This document shows, in pieces, positions 54,795-64,000 of a DNA stretch of 64,000 nucleotides. The stretch comes from Bacteroidota bacterium (GTDB lineage: Bacteria > Bacteroidota > Ignavibacteria > Ignavibacteriales > Melioribacteraceae). Position 1 is the stretch's first letter; each line of letters opens with the position of its first letter. The notes beneath the pieces are model-generated. The model saw nothing but the letters and a program-made list of their open reading frames with translations, searched no databases and was not told where the DNA came from. Location of the stretch: assembly GCA_023397505.1 (NCBI GenBank), contig JAEWUC010000005.1, forward strand, positions 434,001-498,000. The letters run 5' to 3'. The position numbers and the translations under genes were made by a program.

Positions 54795-55322
54795 TTAATT
54801 ATTATTTGTAATATTCAGTATTAGAATTGTTATTGATATTAAAGCGCCCAGTATCGAGGTCCACATGCTTACGCGTTCCCTTGTATAAATCTTAGGTTCG
54901 CCGGGTACAAGTAAAATATCGCCCGCTTGTAAGCGCGGACCTTTATTAAATTCGCTTTCAAGCTCCGTTCCGTAAAGAAGGTCGTTGTATGAAAATTTAA
55001 TCATCTCCTCTGTTGAATCTGGTTTTATTCTATATATTCTTAGGTCTTCAAGAATCGCTCCGTCGGTTGGTCCGCCGGCATAAGAAATAAGATCCATTAT
55101 GGTAGTATAACTCGGTACAGTATATCTTCCGGGATATCTTAACCATCCCCATACATTAACTTTTATATTAACCGCACTCGGATCTGAATAATCAAAGAAG
55201 CCGCCTTGTGTAGGATTTCTGTAACCTAATAAATCCGCACCCAATTCATAATCCTTTGTCTGTGCATTCATAGTAAAAAAACCGATTAACAAAAAAACCG
55301 GGAGAATATATTTAACCTTCAT
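54795..55322 (-). CDS. SLBB-domain polysaccharide export protein
   Basis: 175 residues: signal peptide (1-20, TMNAQ), one SLBB domain (VNVWGWLRYPGRYTVPSYTT; GGPTDGAILED; LLVPG-type end) and a C-terminal transmembrane helix (TSILGALISITILIL). Smaller than Wza-type channel proteins (about 380), so it is probably an accessory that meets the Wzc-like kinase, 10 bp downstream. Exports polysaccharide across the envelope. Confidence 0.82.
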   Translation of the reverse strand: MKVKYILPVFLLIGFFTMNAQTKDYELGADLLGYRNPTQGGFFDYSDPSAVNIKVNVWGWLRYPGRYTVPSYTTIMDLISYAGGPTDGAILEDLRIYRIKPDSTEEMIKFSYNDLLYGTELESEFNKGPRLQAGDILLVPGEPKIYTRERVSMWTSILGALISITILILNITNNN

Positions 55323-55397
55323 ACGCCCTCTTTATTGAATATAAGATGAATAAGCATTGTAATCATTTTGTATAACATGTAAAATTTTATTTAACAA

Positions 55398-56732
55398 TTA
55401 ATACTCAATTACAATTCCTTGATCGTGCACAGTCCACACCCAAACTCTCTGTTTCTCGCGCCAGTTTCTGATTGTACCACTAACATTAACATTCCAATAG
55501 CCCGGATTGTTCAAATCAACATTTGAAAACCCTTCGGTAAAGTCTTCAAAAATTACCTTTAAGCTCCAATCGCCGCTTTCATTTGGCCGGTTGATATTAC
55601 CTGAACCGTCTGCATTTTGTTTGTATGGGTTACCTGCAGCGCCCGGCCACGGCACACTAAATTTAACTGTATTAGGAATAGAACCAGGACCGCTTGCAAG
55701 TGTAAACACGGCACCGTATCTCTGTGCAAGATTATTAAATATCCATTCATCGGTAGGTGCTTCAGTAATTACATTCGTAGCATTTCTTGTAAATGTAATG
55801 TTACCGGGCAATTCAACAGATAAAGTTCCACTTGAAAAAACTGACGTTCTTTCTTCTGTTGCTTCAGATACTTTTTTCAATCCGTCTTTTTGTGAAAGAC
55901 TTGCTACAGTACCGCTAATGTTTGTGTTATCCATTAAAGCATATTGACCGGTTTTCGAAATATCAACACTTGCCAAATATCCCGAATTATCAACAACTGC
56001 AACCAAACCGGTATTTTGCCATACGCCGCTTACCAATTCCATCAATGGAATCTGGTCGCCCGCTAAAAATTTATACGGCATAGGAAAAGTTAATTTAACA
56101 GGAGCGGCAAATGAAATATTTGCAGGCTGTAGATTAACAATACCTACTTGAGCATTCTGATTTGCATTTTGAGGAAGCACTGCATTATTAACAGGCACCT
56201 GCGCCATTTGTAAAGATGTATTTTGTGTTACGGCTCCTGCCGGGAATACTATCGATACTTGCTGACTTGATTCGGTACTTGAAATTGTCGCTGTACCGCC
56301 TGATGTACTTACATTAACTTGTGTTGCTTCGATTTTATCCAATGGAACTGTAACTGCACGCGCTAATTTGTTTACAAGATTTACCTTTGTATTAACAAAC
56401 GAAAAGCCGTAACCATTGGCTGTTGCTGTTACTTTTAGATCTTCGGCATTAACGTTCGAGATATCGTAAGAAAAACTTCCGTTACTGCCCGCGGTTAATG
56501 TTGTAACTTTTGAACCGTCTGTTTTAAGTATTTCTACAGTTGCCCCATTTAACCCGGCGCTGCTTTTAGAATCAACAACATTTCCGGCAAGGATTAAAGG
56601 TTGAGCTGGTGAAGAAGGCGGATTGGGTCTTGTAACAACAGGACCTGTTTCACTGCTATCGCAGCTTGTAACTACAAGTAAAGCCGCGACGAGAATTGTC
56701 AATGTAAACAATGACGTTAATTTGTGCTTCAT
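55398..56732 (-). CDS. Lipoprotein with carboxypeptidase-regulatory-like domain
   Basis: About 444 residues: lipoprotein signal (LLVVTSC), a carboxypeptidase-like Ig domain (LAGNVVDSKSSAGLNGATVE), a ZU5-like TISSTESSQQVSIVFPAGAV stretch, and a C-terminal beta domain. The ATG at 56732 follows AGGT; a GTG at 56744 lies inside the RBS. Probably an outer-membrane lipoprotein at the polysaccharide locus. Function unknown. Confidence 0.7.
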   Translation of the reverse strand: MKHKLTSLFTLTILVAALLVVTSCDSSETGPVVTRPNPPSSPAQPLILAGNVVDSKSSAGLNGATVEILKTDGSKVTTLTAGSNGSFSYDISNVNAEDLKVTATANGYGFSFVNTKVNLVNKLARAVTVPLDKIEATQVNVSTSGGTATISSTESSQQVSIVFPAGAVTQNTSLQMAQVPVNNAVLPQNANQNAQVGIVNLQPANISFAAPVKLTFPMPYKFLAGDQIPLMELVSGVWQNTGLVAVVDNSGYLASVDISKTGQYALMDNTNISGTVASLSQKDGLKKVSEATEERTSVFSSGTLSVELPGNITFTRNATNVITEAPTDEWIFNNLAQRYGAVFTLASGPGSIPNTVKFSVPWPGAAGNPYKQNADGSGNINRPNESGDWSLKVIFEDFTEGFSNVDLNNPGYWNVNVSGTIRNWREKQRVWVWTVHDQGIVIEY

Positions 56733-56849
56733 TTTATACCTCACTTTTATTTGAACTTCTTTTTAAGCTTTACCGCGAGGACTATTTTATACTGTACAAA
56801 AGTAATAATAAAACTTAACAAATATAAGAAGTCCGGTTTATGAATTAGT

Positions 56850-58106
56850 CTATAACCTGTACCTAAAAATCCTTTTAACAAACAACGGGTTGAGTTTCTT
56901 GGTAAAATTTTCCAGCCGGTTGCCGGTATTGTATCTAAGCCCGATTAAATCATCAATATTGCTTCTAACAAGGTAGCTTCTTTCAAATTGATCTGCGACT
57001 GAAATTCTTGCCAAACCCGGTTTCATATTCCTTGAAGGCAACAAAGGGATACTGAATTTAATACCGCCGTTTGTTACGCCTTTATCGGACTTCAGAGCAA
57101 AGAAACCTATTTCAACTTCGCCGAATTCCCTGTTAATATCAAAACGAATAGTATTATCGCCGTATAAATATCTTCCCCCGGAAATACCGAGCGTTAAATC
57201 GTAATTAGTAAGTCTGTATTCAAAACTTATGCTGCCTGTCCAAGTAAAAGCTTTCGAGTAAAAAAATTTTCTAAGTCCCGAATATGAAATGTAACATGTT
57301 AGACCGTAATTAACACCGAGACTCATATTCCCGTTTGCAAAAAATTTCCGGGCTTCAACATCCCAGCCGTATCTTTCTTGAGTAAATATTCCCGCGCTTG
57401 TTGAAACAAATATATCATCCGGCAAACGAAGCGTTTGATTCAACGCAACAATACCGGGTCTAACAGAATCCTGTCTCGAACCGAATTCATTTTTTATCGG
57501 AACAATCATTTCGTAATTCAAACTCATTCCTTCCCATAAACTTGTTTTAATATCCGGTATTACATTAACCTGGTACAACACAGGCTGTGTAAACGGACCG
57601 AACTGTAAATTCAAAGAAGGTTTAACAACAACATCAAGTTTATACGATGATGAATTTTCAATTTCCTGTTTTTCCAATTCTTTATTTATTTCATCGGTAT
57701 TAAAATCAATTAACATTTTTTCGGAAAACTCTTCGCCCGTAATCGATCCGGTTAAATAGTCTTTACAATCCGGTACATTCATTTCCAAAACTATAATAGG
57801 AATCTTCCTGTTCAAAGGAACTAATATTATTTTTTGATTATCACTTAATAAAGGAACCGTTAATTCGATCACATGTTTTACTGCATCTACGTCAAACCTG
57901 AAAATCCTATTTTCATAAGAAATCATTACGCGGCTTTCACCGGCAATCACACGGACATTTTCAAATCCTTCACTAATAAGTCTGCCTGCAAGTTCATTCT
58001 GAATATTTGAATTACTGCCGCTATATAAAAAACCGGGAGCGATTGTAAGTGAAATAATCAGGCAAAAGAATATTTTTTGCGTCAACTTATTATCCTTTAT
58101 AAGCAA
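56850..58106 (-). CDS. YjbH-like outer-membrane protein, C-terminal half
   Basis: 418 residues. A signal peptide (about 1-30), then a soluble domain (ISEGFENVRVIAGESRVMIS, about 40-165) and a barrel with GIFTQERYGWDVEARKFF, as in the second half of YjbH/YmcA-type exopolysaccharide proteins. The N-terminal barrel half is a separate gene at 58789. Such proteins support polysaccharide secretion through the outer membrane. Confidence 0.65.
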   Translation of the reverse strand: MLIKDNKLTQKIFFCLIISLTIAPGFLYSGSNSNIQNELAGRLISEGFENVRVIAGESRVMISYENRIFRFDVDAVKHVIELTVPLLSDNQKIILVPLNRKIPIIVLEMNVPDCKDYLTGSITGEEFSEKMLIDFNTDEINKELEKQEIENSSSYKLDVVVKPSLNLQFGPFTQPVLYQVNVIPDIKTSLWEGMSLNYEMIVPIKNEFGSRQDSVRPGIVALNQTLRLPDDIFVSTSAGIFTQERYGWDVEARKFFANGNMSLGVNYGLTCYISYSGLRKFFYSKAFTWTGSISFEYRLTNYDLTLGISGGRYLYGDNTIRFDINREFGEVEIGFFALKSDKGVTNGGIKFSIPLLPSRNMKPGLARISVADQFERSYLVRSNIDDLIGLRYNTGNRLENFTKKLNPLFVKRIFRYRL

Positions 58107-58415
58107 TACTTTATAATATAATGCTGTATTAAATACATCATTTAAAGTCTGCAGGAAACAACTCTTAATAAGGTAGTTTAATTAAACACGTTTTTAAAAA
58201 CTTTTAGAGGATGGAACTAAATTTATTATATGTATGCATCGCGGATCTTTCTGTTAATTAAACTTACAAACCTGCACGAATATAAAATTATTGTACTATA
58301 AAGTAAATTATATTTTAATGATTAAAATGAAATGTGATCTCTATTTAATAGAGAATTGGATAGGGCGAAAAGCGAAGGAAAACTTAATTTATTTGCCGAT
58401 TAATAAATTAACAGG
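58107..58415. other. Noncoding gap in the polysaccharide locus
   Basis: 309 bp, AT-rich, no frame or repeat seen that I can support. Confidence 0.4.
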
Positions 58416-58574
58416 TTATGCTGCATTCCTATTAATATAGTCAGTTTTTGATTCAGCATTCTGCAAATAATGAAAACCCGATTTATCTTCAAAGCCGAGA
58501 GGCGCTTTTTTCAAAACTATTGATAAAATAACTCCGAACACAAGCGAGTATAATATAAAACCGAGTGAAAACAT
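58416..58574 (-). CDS. 52-residue single-span membrane protein
   Basis: A short gene: M-F-S-L-G-F start, hydrophobic segment (about 3-21, FILYSLVFGVILSIVL), two lysines, then a polar tail with several aromatic and charged residues. AGAGG lies 7 bp before the ATG. Membrane topology follows positive-inside with the tail in the cytoplasm. It lies between two halves of YjbH-type outer-membrane function. Unknown family. Confidence 0.65.
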   Translation of the reverse strand: MFSLGFILYSLVFGVILSIVLKKAPLGFEDKSGFHYLQNAESKTDYINRNAA

Positions 58575-58702
58575 ATAAGACCTCTTTTATATGATACCCT
58601 ACTATCGAAGATTATTTAATTTAGTTTAGCCCTTTTAATAATTTTTTTATAAAAAACTTTCAATTCTCATTTTTTATGCAAAAAACCACTTTTTTAAATA
58701 TT

Positions 58703-58719
58703 CAACATGTTTTACATGT
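58703..58719. promoter_or_regulatory. AACATG..CATGTT palindrome in the gap after 58574
   Basis: AACATG-TTTTA-CATGTT dyad in the 215-bp AT-rich gap (58575-58788) before the 52-residue gene. Possible operator; no more can be said. Confidence 0.3.
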
Positions 58720-58788
58720 TAATTTTTATCATAACAAATCATAAATATCATATCAAGTCCGCGTTCCGGTTAATCTTTGACAGAGAAA

Positions 58789-59499
58789 TTATAATGAAAA
58801 ATTTACGCTTGCCGAACCGGAAAAATTCTTTAACCTAAGTACACCGGCCAATAAAGAGAAGTGATCGAACAATTTCAACCTGATTCCGCCGTTTGTGTAT
58901 TTGCCGTCGTACTCTGTCATTAATTCTATGTGATTCCATAATCGGAAAGATACACCGCCGAACAATCCAACAAAATTATGATTTTGTGCTTCGAACCAAT
59001 CTGTGCCGTACCCGGCATTAATCAAAATATTGTTTAATATGCCCGAATTGATTTTATAATTTTTTGTTGCCGCAAAATAAAATGCATTATTACGTATTGC
59101 CTCCGTACCGCCGAATACAGTCATTATATCGTGCATACCAATCAAAACTGCCGGTATAAATTCACCTTCCTCCAAAAACCTAATTCTTGCTGAGAATGTT
59201 CTATCGCCAATTCCCTGCCTATTTCCTTCATAATTAATTATTCTTGTAATCTTAATTGCAAACTCGGCAAATGGAAGGTAAGCAACGCTTAAATACGGAG
59301 TGAATGCATCTTTTTTATAACCGCTGAATGATATAAGTTCTTTATCGACAAAACTTGCGCCCAATGTTAATTGCCCGTCTCTTTGAATTTCCGCGCTCGG
59401 TATAAAAAACAACCCGCTTGTACCTTCAATTGTTTGTGCGTTGTTCTCCTTCACCAAAAGCATGAGGAACAGTATTAGTGTTATTTTTTTTATAAACAT
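58789..59499 (-). CDS. YjbH-like outer-membrane protein, N-terminal half
   Basis: 236 residues: signal peptide (1-21, ENNAQ), then TSGLFFIPSAEIQRDGQLTLG, a common opening in YjbH family proteins, and a beta barrel through to the final SASVNFSL (terminal hydrophobic). YjbH proteins are around 700 residues; this one covers the first part. The other half is at 56850. Confidence 0.7.
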   Translation of the reverse strand: MFIKKITLILFLMLLVKENNAQTIEGTSGLFFIPSAEIQRDGQLTLGASFVDKELISFSGYKKDAFTPYLSVAYLPFAEFAIKITRIINYEGNRQGIGDRTFSARIRFLEEGEFIPAVLIGMHDIMTVFGGTEAIRNNAFYFAATKNYKINSGILNNILINAGYGTDWFEAQNHNFVGLFGGVSFRLWNHIELMTEYDGKYTNGGIRLKLFDHFSLLAGVLRLKNFSGSASVNFSL

Positions 59500-59668
59500 A
59501 TTATTCTTTTGAACTTTCGAAGTTATGAAGTATGGAAGATTGGTAATGAAAAATAAAATATTTCAACAAAGAACAACCGAACGCAGACCTTTATGATGAT
59601 TATGATTTGTTATGAATCATAGTAATAAGTGTTCTATTCTTTATTAAAATTTACTCTCACAACCAATA

Positions 59669-61009
59669 TCATGCTTTAACAATATTCTTTTTTACAATTC
59701 CTCTAAATTCAAACGCGTTACGCGTATCGATTATTAACTTTGCATTTTCAGATATCAATTTATAATCGAATGAATCATGATCGGTCGAAAGCACAATTAG
59801 ATCAAACGATTTAAGATTTTCCGAGTCAATGTTAAACGATTCCATATCAAAACTATATTTTCTAGTTTTAGGCAGCTTCGGAACAAAAGGATCATGATAA
59901 AACACATCAGCCCCTTTCTCTCTAAACAATTCAATCAATTTTAACGACGGGGATTCGCGCATATCGTCTATATTCTTTTTATAAGAAGCGCCGAGAATAA
60001 GCACCTTTGCGTTTTTAATTGATTTGTTTTCATTGTTAAGCGCTTCGATCGATTTACCAACAACATAATACGGCTGATGCGTGTTTATTTCGCCTGCCAG
60101 TTCAATAAATTTAGTATTAACATCATACTCCCGCGCTTTCCATGTTAAATAAAAAGGATCGATAGGAATGCAATGCCCTCCCAAACCGGGACCGGGATAA
60201 AATGCATGGAAACCAAACGGTTTTGTTTTTGCAGCTTCGATAACCTCCCAAACATCAATTCCCATTTTATCAAACACCATTTTCAATTCATTTACAAGCG
60301 CAATATTTACGGAACGGTATATATTCTCAAGCAGCTTTGCAGATTCTGCAACACGGGCAGATGAAACAGGGACAGTCTTAACGACAGCGTAATTATACAA
60401 TGCACATGCTGTTTCCAAACAATTCGGTGTTATACCCCCGACTATTTTCGGTATTGTGCCTGTTGAATAATCCGGGTTGCCCGGGTCTTCACGTTCGGGT
60501 GAAAATGCGAGAAAGAAGTCGGTGCCGACTTTCATTTTATTCGAATCAACTTCAACATCCTCAAATAACGGGAGTAATACTTCATCGGTTGTGCCGGGAT
60601 ATGTGGAAGATTCAAGAACAATTAATTGTCCTTTACGAATATATTTTTGAACAATCTTTGCCGAGTTTTCAACAAAACTTATATCCGGTTCTCTATGTTC
60701 GTCAAGCGGAGTCGGTACGCAAATAATTATTGCATCGCATGTTTTAAGAATAGAGAAATCAGATGTTGCCGAAAATTTTTTTGCATTAATCGCATCAAGA
60801 ATTCTACCCGACGAAATGTGTTTAATATAACTCTCACCTTTTAATAACAAAGGTATCTTCTTCTCATCAACATCAAAGCCAATTACATTAGTAAAACCCT
60901 TTTCTGTAAATGTTAAAGCAAGTGGAAGGCCAACATATCCCAAACCAATAATGCCAATTACTGCTGATTTGTTATCAATTTTTTCAATTAGATTTTTTTT
61001 ATAATCCAT
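59669..61009 (-). CDS. wbpA: UDP-N-acetylglucosamine 6-dehydrogenase
   Basis: 446 residues: NAD-binding GIIGLGYVGLPLALTF, catalytic Cys in GLGGHCIPIDP, and the C-terminal UDP-binding domain (VLILGASYKKNIDDMRESP). The double NAD oxidation yields UDP-GlcNAcA or UDP-ManNAcA. Start of the block of acidic amino sugar genes. The presence of WbpB and WbpD homologues points to WbpA rather than WecC. Confidence 0.85.
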   Translation of the reverse strand: MDYKKNLIEKIDNKSAVIGIIGLGYVGLPLALTFTEKGFTNVIGFDVDEKKIPLLLKGESYIKHISSGRILDAINAKKFSATSDFSILKTCDAIIICVPTPLDEHREPDISFVENSAKIVQKYIRKGQLIVLESSTYPGTTDEVLLPLFEDVEVDSNKMKVGTDFFLAFSPEREDPGNPDYSTGTIPKIVGGITPNCLETACALYNYAVVKTVPVSSARVAESAKLLENIYRSVNIALVNELKMVFDKMGIDVWEVIEAAKTKPFGFHAFYPGPGLGGHCIPIDPFYLTWKAREYDVNTKFIELAGEINTHQPYYVVGKSIEALNNENKSIKNAKVLILGASYKKNIDDMRESPSLKLIELFREKGADVFYHDPFVPKLPKTRKYSFDMESFNIDSENLKSFDLIVLSTDHDSFDYKLISENAKLIIDTRNAFEFRGIVKKNIVKA

Positions 61010-61024
61010 TTTACACCATAAGAT

Positions 61025-62179
61025 TTAATTTAACTTAGAAATTAATGTATTAACAATCCTCTCGGAAGCTTTACCATCCCATAAATCAGGTATTTTAGAT
61101 TCCTTCATATCACCTTTCTGGAAACCATAAACAAGGTTATAAGTTTTCTGTAAATCATTACCAACAAGATAGTTTGTACCTTCTTCAATTGTTATAGGCC
61201 GTTCCGTATTATGCCTTAAGGTAATGCAAGGCACTTTTAAATATGTGGTTTCTTCCTGTATCCCGCCACTGTCGGTTATTACAGCAAAAGCATTTTTCAT
61301 TAAAGCAATAAATTCAAGATACCCCACAGGATCAATTATTTTAACATTGGAATTAATCTGACTTTCAAGATCAAATTCTTTTATCCTATTAGCGGTTCTG
61401 GGATGAATAGGAAACAGCACAGGTTTTATCTTTGAAATCTTATTTAACAGATCAATTGTAATTTTCAAGTTTTCGATGTCGTCTACATTCGAAGGACGGT
61501 GAATGGTTACCAAAATGTAATTTTTAGGATCAAGATTAAAAATTTTTTCACTCCCATTACTTCTTATTTTCGGCAGATAATTTATAAGTGAATCTATCAT
61601 AACATTACCGACAAAAAAGATTTTATCTTCGGGTACGCCTTCATTTTTTAAATTAACGAGTCCGCTTTTTTCTGTGACAAATAAATAGTCTGAAATTGAA
61701 TCCGTTAAAATCCTGTTAATCTCCTCGGGCATAGTTCTATCAAAACTACGCAGCCCTGCTTCAACATGTGCAACCTTAATCCCAAGTTTTGCTGCAGTTA
61801 TACTGCATGCAATTGTTGAATTAACATCTCCGACTACTAAAACAACATCGGGATTTTCCGCCAGTAATATTTTTTCAAATTCTATCATTACTCTGCCTGT
61901 TTGTTCGGCATGGCTGCCGCTGCCAACTCCCAAATAGAAATCAGGTTTTGGCAATTCCAGTTCATCAAAAAAAACTTTACTCATTTTTTCATCATAATGC
62001 TGACCCGTATGGCAGATAAGATGCTGGATATTAGATACATGATTCTTGTTGATACCGGATACATCATTAGGCACTTCGCTACCGCTAAGTGTATTTTTCA
62101 TACTGAGAAATACTTTATGGAGAGGTGCAACTTTCATAAAGTTAGGACGGGCGCCTACAACAGATATGATTTTAGTCAT
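61025..62179 (-). CDS. wecB: UDP-N-acetylglucosamine 2-epimerase (non-hydrolysing)
   Basis: 384 residues with the GT-B fold: SVVGARPNFMKVAPL, HTGQHYDEKMS, HVEAGLRSFDRTMPEEINR, and a C-terminal ITDSGGIQEE. Epimerises UDP-GlcNAc-type sugars at C2; as WbpI it would act on UDP-2,3-diNAcGlcA to give the mannuronate. Fifteen bp from wbpA, same strand. Name could be wbpI. Confidence 0.85.
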   Translation of the reverse strand: MTKIISVVGARPNFMKVAPLHKVFLSMKNTLSGSEVPNDVSGINKNHVSNIQHLICHTGQHYDEKMSKVFFDELELPKPDFYLGVGSGSHAEQTGRVMIEFEKILLAENPDVVLVVGDVNSTIACSITAAKLGIKVAHVEAGLRSFDRTMPEEINRILTDSISDYLFVTEKSGLVNLKNEGVPEDKIFFVGNVMIDSLINYLPKIRSNGSEKIFNLDPKNYILVTIHRPSNVDDIENLKITIDLLNKISKIKPVLFPIHPRTANRIKEFDLESQINSNVKIIDPVGYLEFIALMKNAFAVITDSGGIQEETTYLKVPCITLRHNTERPITIEEGTNYLVGNDLQKTYNLVYGFQKGDMKESKIPDLWDGKASERIVNTLISKLN

Positions 62180-62379
62180 TAATTTGAACCGTTAATAGTT
62201 CTAAAAATTATAGATGTAAGACGAAATAAGTTAGAAATATGAACTTGATGCTCGATTCTAGATACCGGATTCAAGATATATTTTAAAACATCAATTTAGA
62301 TAACAATAATGTGCATCAAAAAACGTAAAAAAATTGTGCCAAATATAAAATACGAAGAATTAGAAATTAATACTTAGCA

Positions 62380-62847
62380 TTATAATTTTTTAATAACTTT
62401 TGCTGGTACACCGGCAACTATAGTATTAGCCGGAACATCTTTTGTGACTACAGCCCCGGCTCCAACAATTGCATTCTCTCCTATGGTAATTCCGCAAAGA
62501 ATTGTAGAAGAAGAACCGATTGATGCACCTTTTCTTATAAATGTCTCTACAACCTTCCAATCTTCCTCGGTTTGTAAAGAACCATCCGGATTTGCAGCAC
62601 GCGGGTATTTATCATTAATAAAAGTTACATTATGCCCTATAAAACAATTATCTTCAATATGAACACCTTCACAGATGAAAGTATGAGATGATACTTTACA
62701 GTTTTTACCAATAGTTGCATTTTTTTGAATTTCGACAAAGGCACCTACCTTTGAATTATCGTCAATAGAGCAACCGTATAAATTCACAAAATCGAATATC
62801 TTTACATCTTTACCGAGTTTTACATTATTAATATTCTTTTTTTCCAT
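62380..62847 (-). CDS. wbpD: Hexapeptide-repeat sugar N-acetyltransferase (WbpD-like)
   Basis: 155 residues of left-handed beta-helix (isoleucine/valine-rich hexapeptide repeats) with GHNVTFINDKYPRA, the active site region of WlbB/WbpD-type 3-N-acetyltransferases, and a CGITIGENAIVGAGAVVTKDV end. It acetylates the 3-amine made by WbpB/WbpE. 13 bp after wbpB. The 200-bp gap to wecB shows nothing else. Confidence 0.85.
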   Translation of the reverse strand: MEKKNINNVKLGKDVKIFDFVNLYGCSIDDNSKVGAFVEIQKNATIGKNCKVSSHTFICEGVHIEDNCFIGHNVTFINDKYPRAANPDGSLQTEEDWKVVETFIRKGASIGSSSTILCGITIGENAIVGAGAVVTKDVPANTIVAGVPAKVIKKL

Positions 62848-62860
62848 ATTACCCTCAGGC

Positions 62861-63862
62861 TTAATTAATCTTAATAAGCTTCCCTTTATTTTTGATCGAT
62901 TCCTGGCTCGCTTCCAATACTTTAACCACGTTTAACCCGTCAATACCGGAAGTCAGCGGATTTCGGTTTTCATTAATAGATGCTATAAACTCTTTTGCAC
63001 CAAGAGCCAGTGCTTCAACCTGGTTTACCTTTGGAGAGTACATATCGCCTATTCTATATTGTACCAATGCTTCATGTATCTTTTCCTTGTTTTTCATTTC
63101 AATACCGCTGTCGTAAATTTTTAATTTCTCGGAATTTTCCATATCATCAAAAACAAGCATACGTTTTTTCCCGCCGAATAACATTCTTCTTATTTTAACG
63201 GGTGAAGTCCAGTTAACATGGAAATGAGCATAACAATTATCCTCATAATAAACCGCAACATGCGCGATATTTTCGTGATCATAATAACTTGCAACACCGT
63301 GTGCTGCAACAGCTTCAATTTTTTTACCGGATAATATATAATTGGCAATTGATATATCATGCGGCGCCAAATCCCAAATGACATTTACATCGTTTTGAAA
63401 CAGACCAAGGTTTACTCTTACCGAATCAATATATATAATATCACCGAGTTCTTTACGTTCCGTAATTTCCTTGATTTTTTGTACTGCCCCGGTATATATA
63501 AACGTATGATCTGTAAAAATTTTTAGGTTTTTCTTTTCAGCAAGTTCAACCAGATACTCCGCTTCTTTAGAAGATGAAGTGAACGGTTTTTCGACCCAAA
63601 TATGTTTGCCGCTTTTCAAAGCTGCCTTTGCAATTTCAAAATGTGTGTTAACAGGCGTAGCTATTGCAATCGCATCGGTACTATCTTTAATTAAATCGTT
63701 AAAATTATTTGTTACTTCAACCGATGGAAATTTCTTCTTAATATTATCGAGCCGTTTATTGTCGTTATCACACCCTATAACACTTGTAACTTCTTGTTGA
63801 GCTAAAAAATTTCTTACCAGGTTTGGACCCCAGTAACCGAGACCAATTACACCAAGTTTCAT
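62861..63862 (-). CDS. wbpB: Gfo/Idh/MocA family sugar dehydrogenase (WbpB-like)
   Basis: 333 residues: Rossmann VIGLGYWGPNLVRNF, EKPFTSSSKEAEYL (catalytic Lys) and a C-terminal alpha/beta domain. WbpB/WlbA oxidises the C3 of UDP-GlcNAcA; a WbpE-type aminotransferase would follow it but is not in the window. Upstream is an initiating transferase. Confidence 0.8.
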   Translation of the reverse strand: MKLGVIGLGYWGPNLVRNFLAQQEVTSVIGCDNDNKRLDNIKKKFPSVEVTNNFNDLIKDSTDAIAIATPVNTHFEIAKAALKSGKHIWVEKPFTSSSKEAEYLVELAEKKNLKIFTDHTFIYTGAVQKIKEITERKELGDIIYIDSVRVNLGLFQNDVNVIWDLAPHDISIANYILSGKKIEAVAAHGVASYYDHENIAHVAVYYEDNCYAHFHVNWTSPVKIRRMLFGGKKRMLVFDDMENSEKLKIYDSGIEMKNKEKIHEALVQYRIGDMYSPKVNQVEALALGAKEFIASINENRNPLTSGIDGLNVVKVLEASQESIKNKGKLIKIN

Positions 63863-63893
63863 TTTATCCTCATTTAATAATGATTTGATTCAT

Positions 63894-64000
63894 TTATTTA
63901 CCGCCCTTACCAAAAACCATAACCGGAATTGTCTTTAATATTAACTGCATATCCAACCAAGGTGACATATTATTTATATAGTAAATATCAAGGACTACGG
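63894..64000 (-). CDS. Initiating sugar-phosphate transferase, C-terminal end (cut by window end)
   Basis: About 35 residues: LDIYYINNMSPWLDMQLILK then PVMVFGKGGK stop, the typical last helix of undecaprenyl-phosphate sugar phosphotransferases. Such enzymes put the first sugar on the lipid carrier. The rest lies beyond the window. It is the upstream gene of the wbp block on this strand. Confidence 0.75.
   Translation of the reverse strand, partial: VVLDIYYINNMSPWLDMQLILKTIPVMVFGKGGK

Overview
The window is an AT-rich bacterial chromosome segment, most likely from the Ignavibacteria (Bacteroidota/Chlorobiota side). The secreted sugar dehydrogenase at 9537 ends in a type IX secretion (T9SS) sorting domain with the FPNPFNPTT-type start typical of that group. 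A YpdA-type bacillithiol reductase, an HU protein, a TonB-dependent receptor and a Wzc/SLBB export pair fit the same placement. No rRNA or other marker is present, so the assignment rests on protein style.

Layout. (1) 1-17400, housekeeping and carbohydrate genes: a carboxylesterase tail, GNAT and DUF2200 genes, a GH2 and a GH43 glycosidase, a class II photolyase, an AhpC-like/TlpA redoxin pair, the T9SS sugar dehydrogenase, SerA, YpdA, HU, a TonB receptor and a TrmH methyltransferase. (2) 17434-17506, tRNA-Thr(TGT), the insertion point of a ~30.3 kb genomic island bounded by a 46-bp direct repeat (17464-17509 and 47817-47862), with a tyrosine recombinase just inside the right end. (3) 48024-52510, core genes again: a DUF5009 acyltransferase, a surface-repeat protein, an OMP barrel and an AmpG-like transporter. 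(4) 52535-64000, one long minus-strand exopolysaccharide locus: Wzc-like tyrosine autokinase, SLBB export protein, a lipoprotein, a YjbH-type outer-membrane function split over two genes with a 52-aa membrane protein between them, then WbpA, WbpI/WecB, WbpD, WbpB and the tail of an initiating sugar-phosphate transferase (a di-N-acetylated mannuronate-type pathway).

Inside the island. The left part has an ArdC-like antirestriction fragment, a DUF6266-like protein and a holin gene with a second partial copy. Next is a defence block: an ImmA/IrrE-PIN pair, a sce7726-family nuclease-like gene, and a mod-res-beta operon in which a Beta-family gene is packed behind a type III restriction-modification system. 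Then come an excisionase-like gene, a second tyrosine recombinase and a primase-polymerase/helicase, with candidate iterons at the replicase 3' end. The right part is a metal-efflux module (CusA/C/B, two small metal-binding-type proteins, a histidine kinase and a sigma-54 activator).

The most striking signal is regulatory. A secreted protein of unknown family, built of four NPFL..KRH repeats (35327-35719), and the cus efflux operon each carry the same 34-bp palindromic element (AAGAATCTT-N11-AAGATTCTT). In both places it lies exactly the same distance upstream of a sigma-54-like -24/-12 promoter. This predicts one regulon under the island's own sigma-54 activator and makes the repeat protein a candidate new periplasmic metal-stress factor. 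A second theme is the invasion of protein-coding ends by several families of short palindromic repeats across the island.
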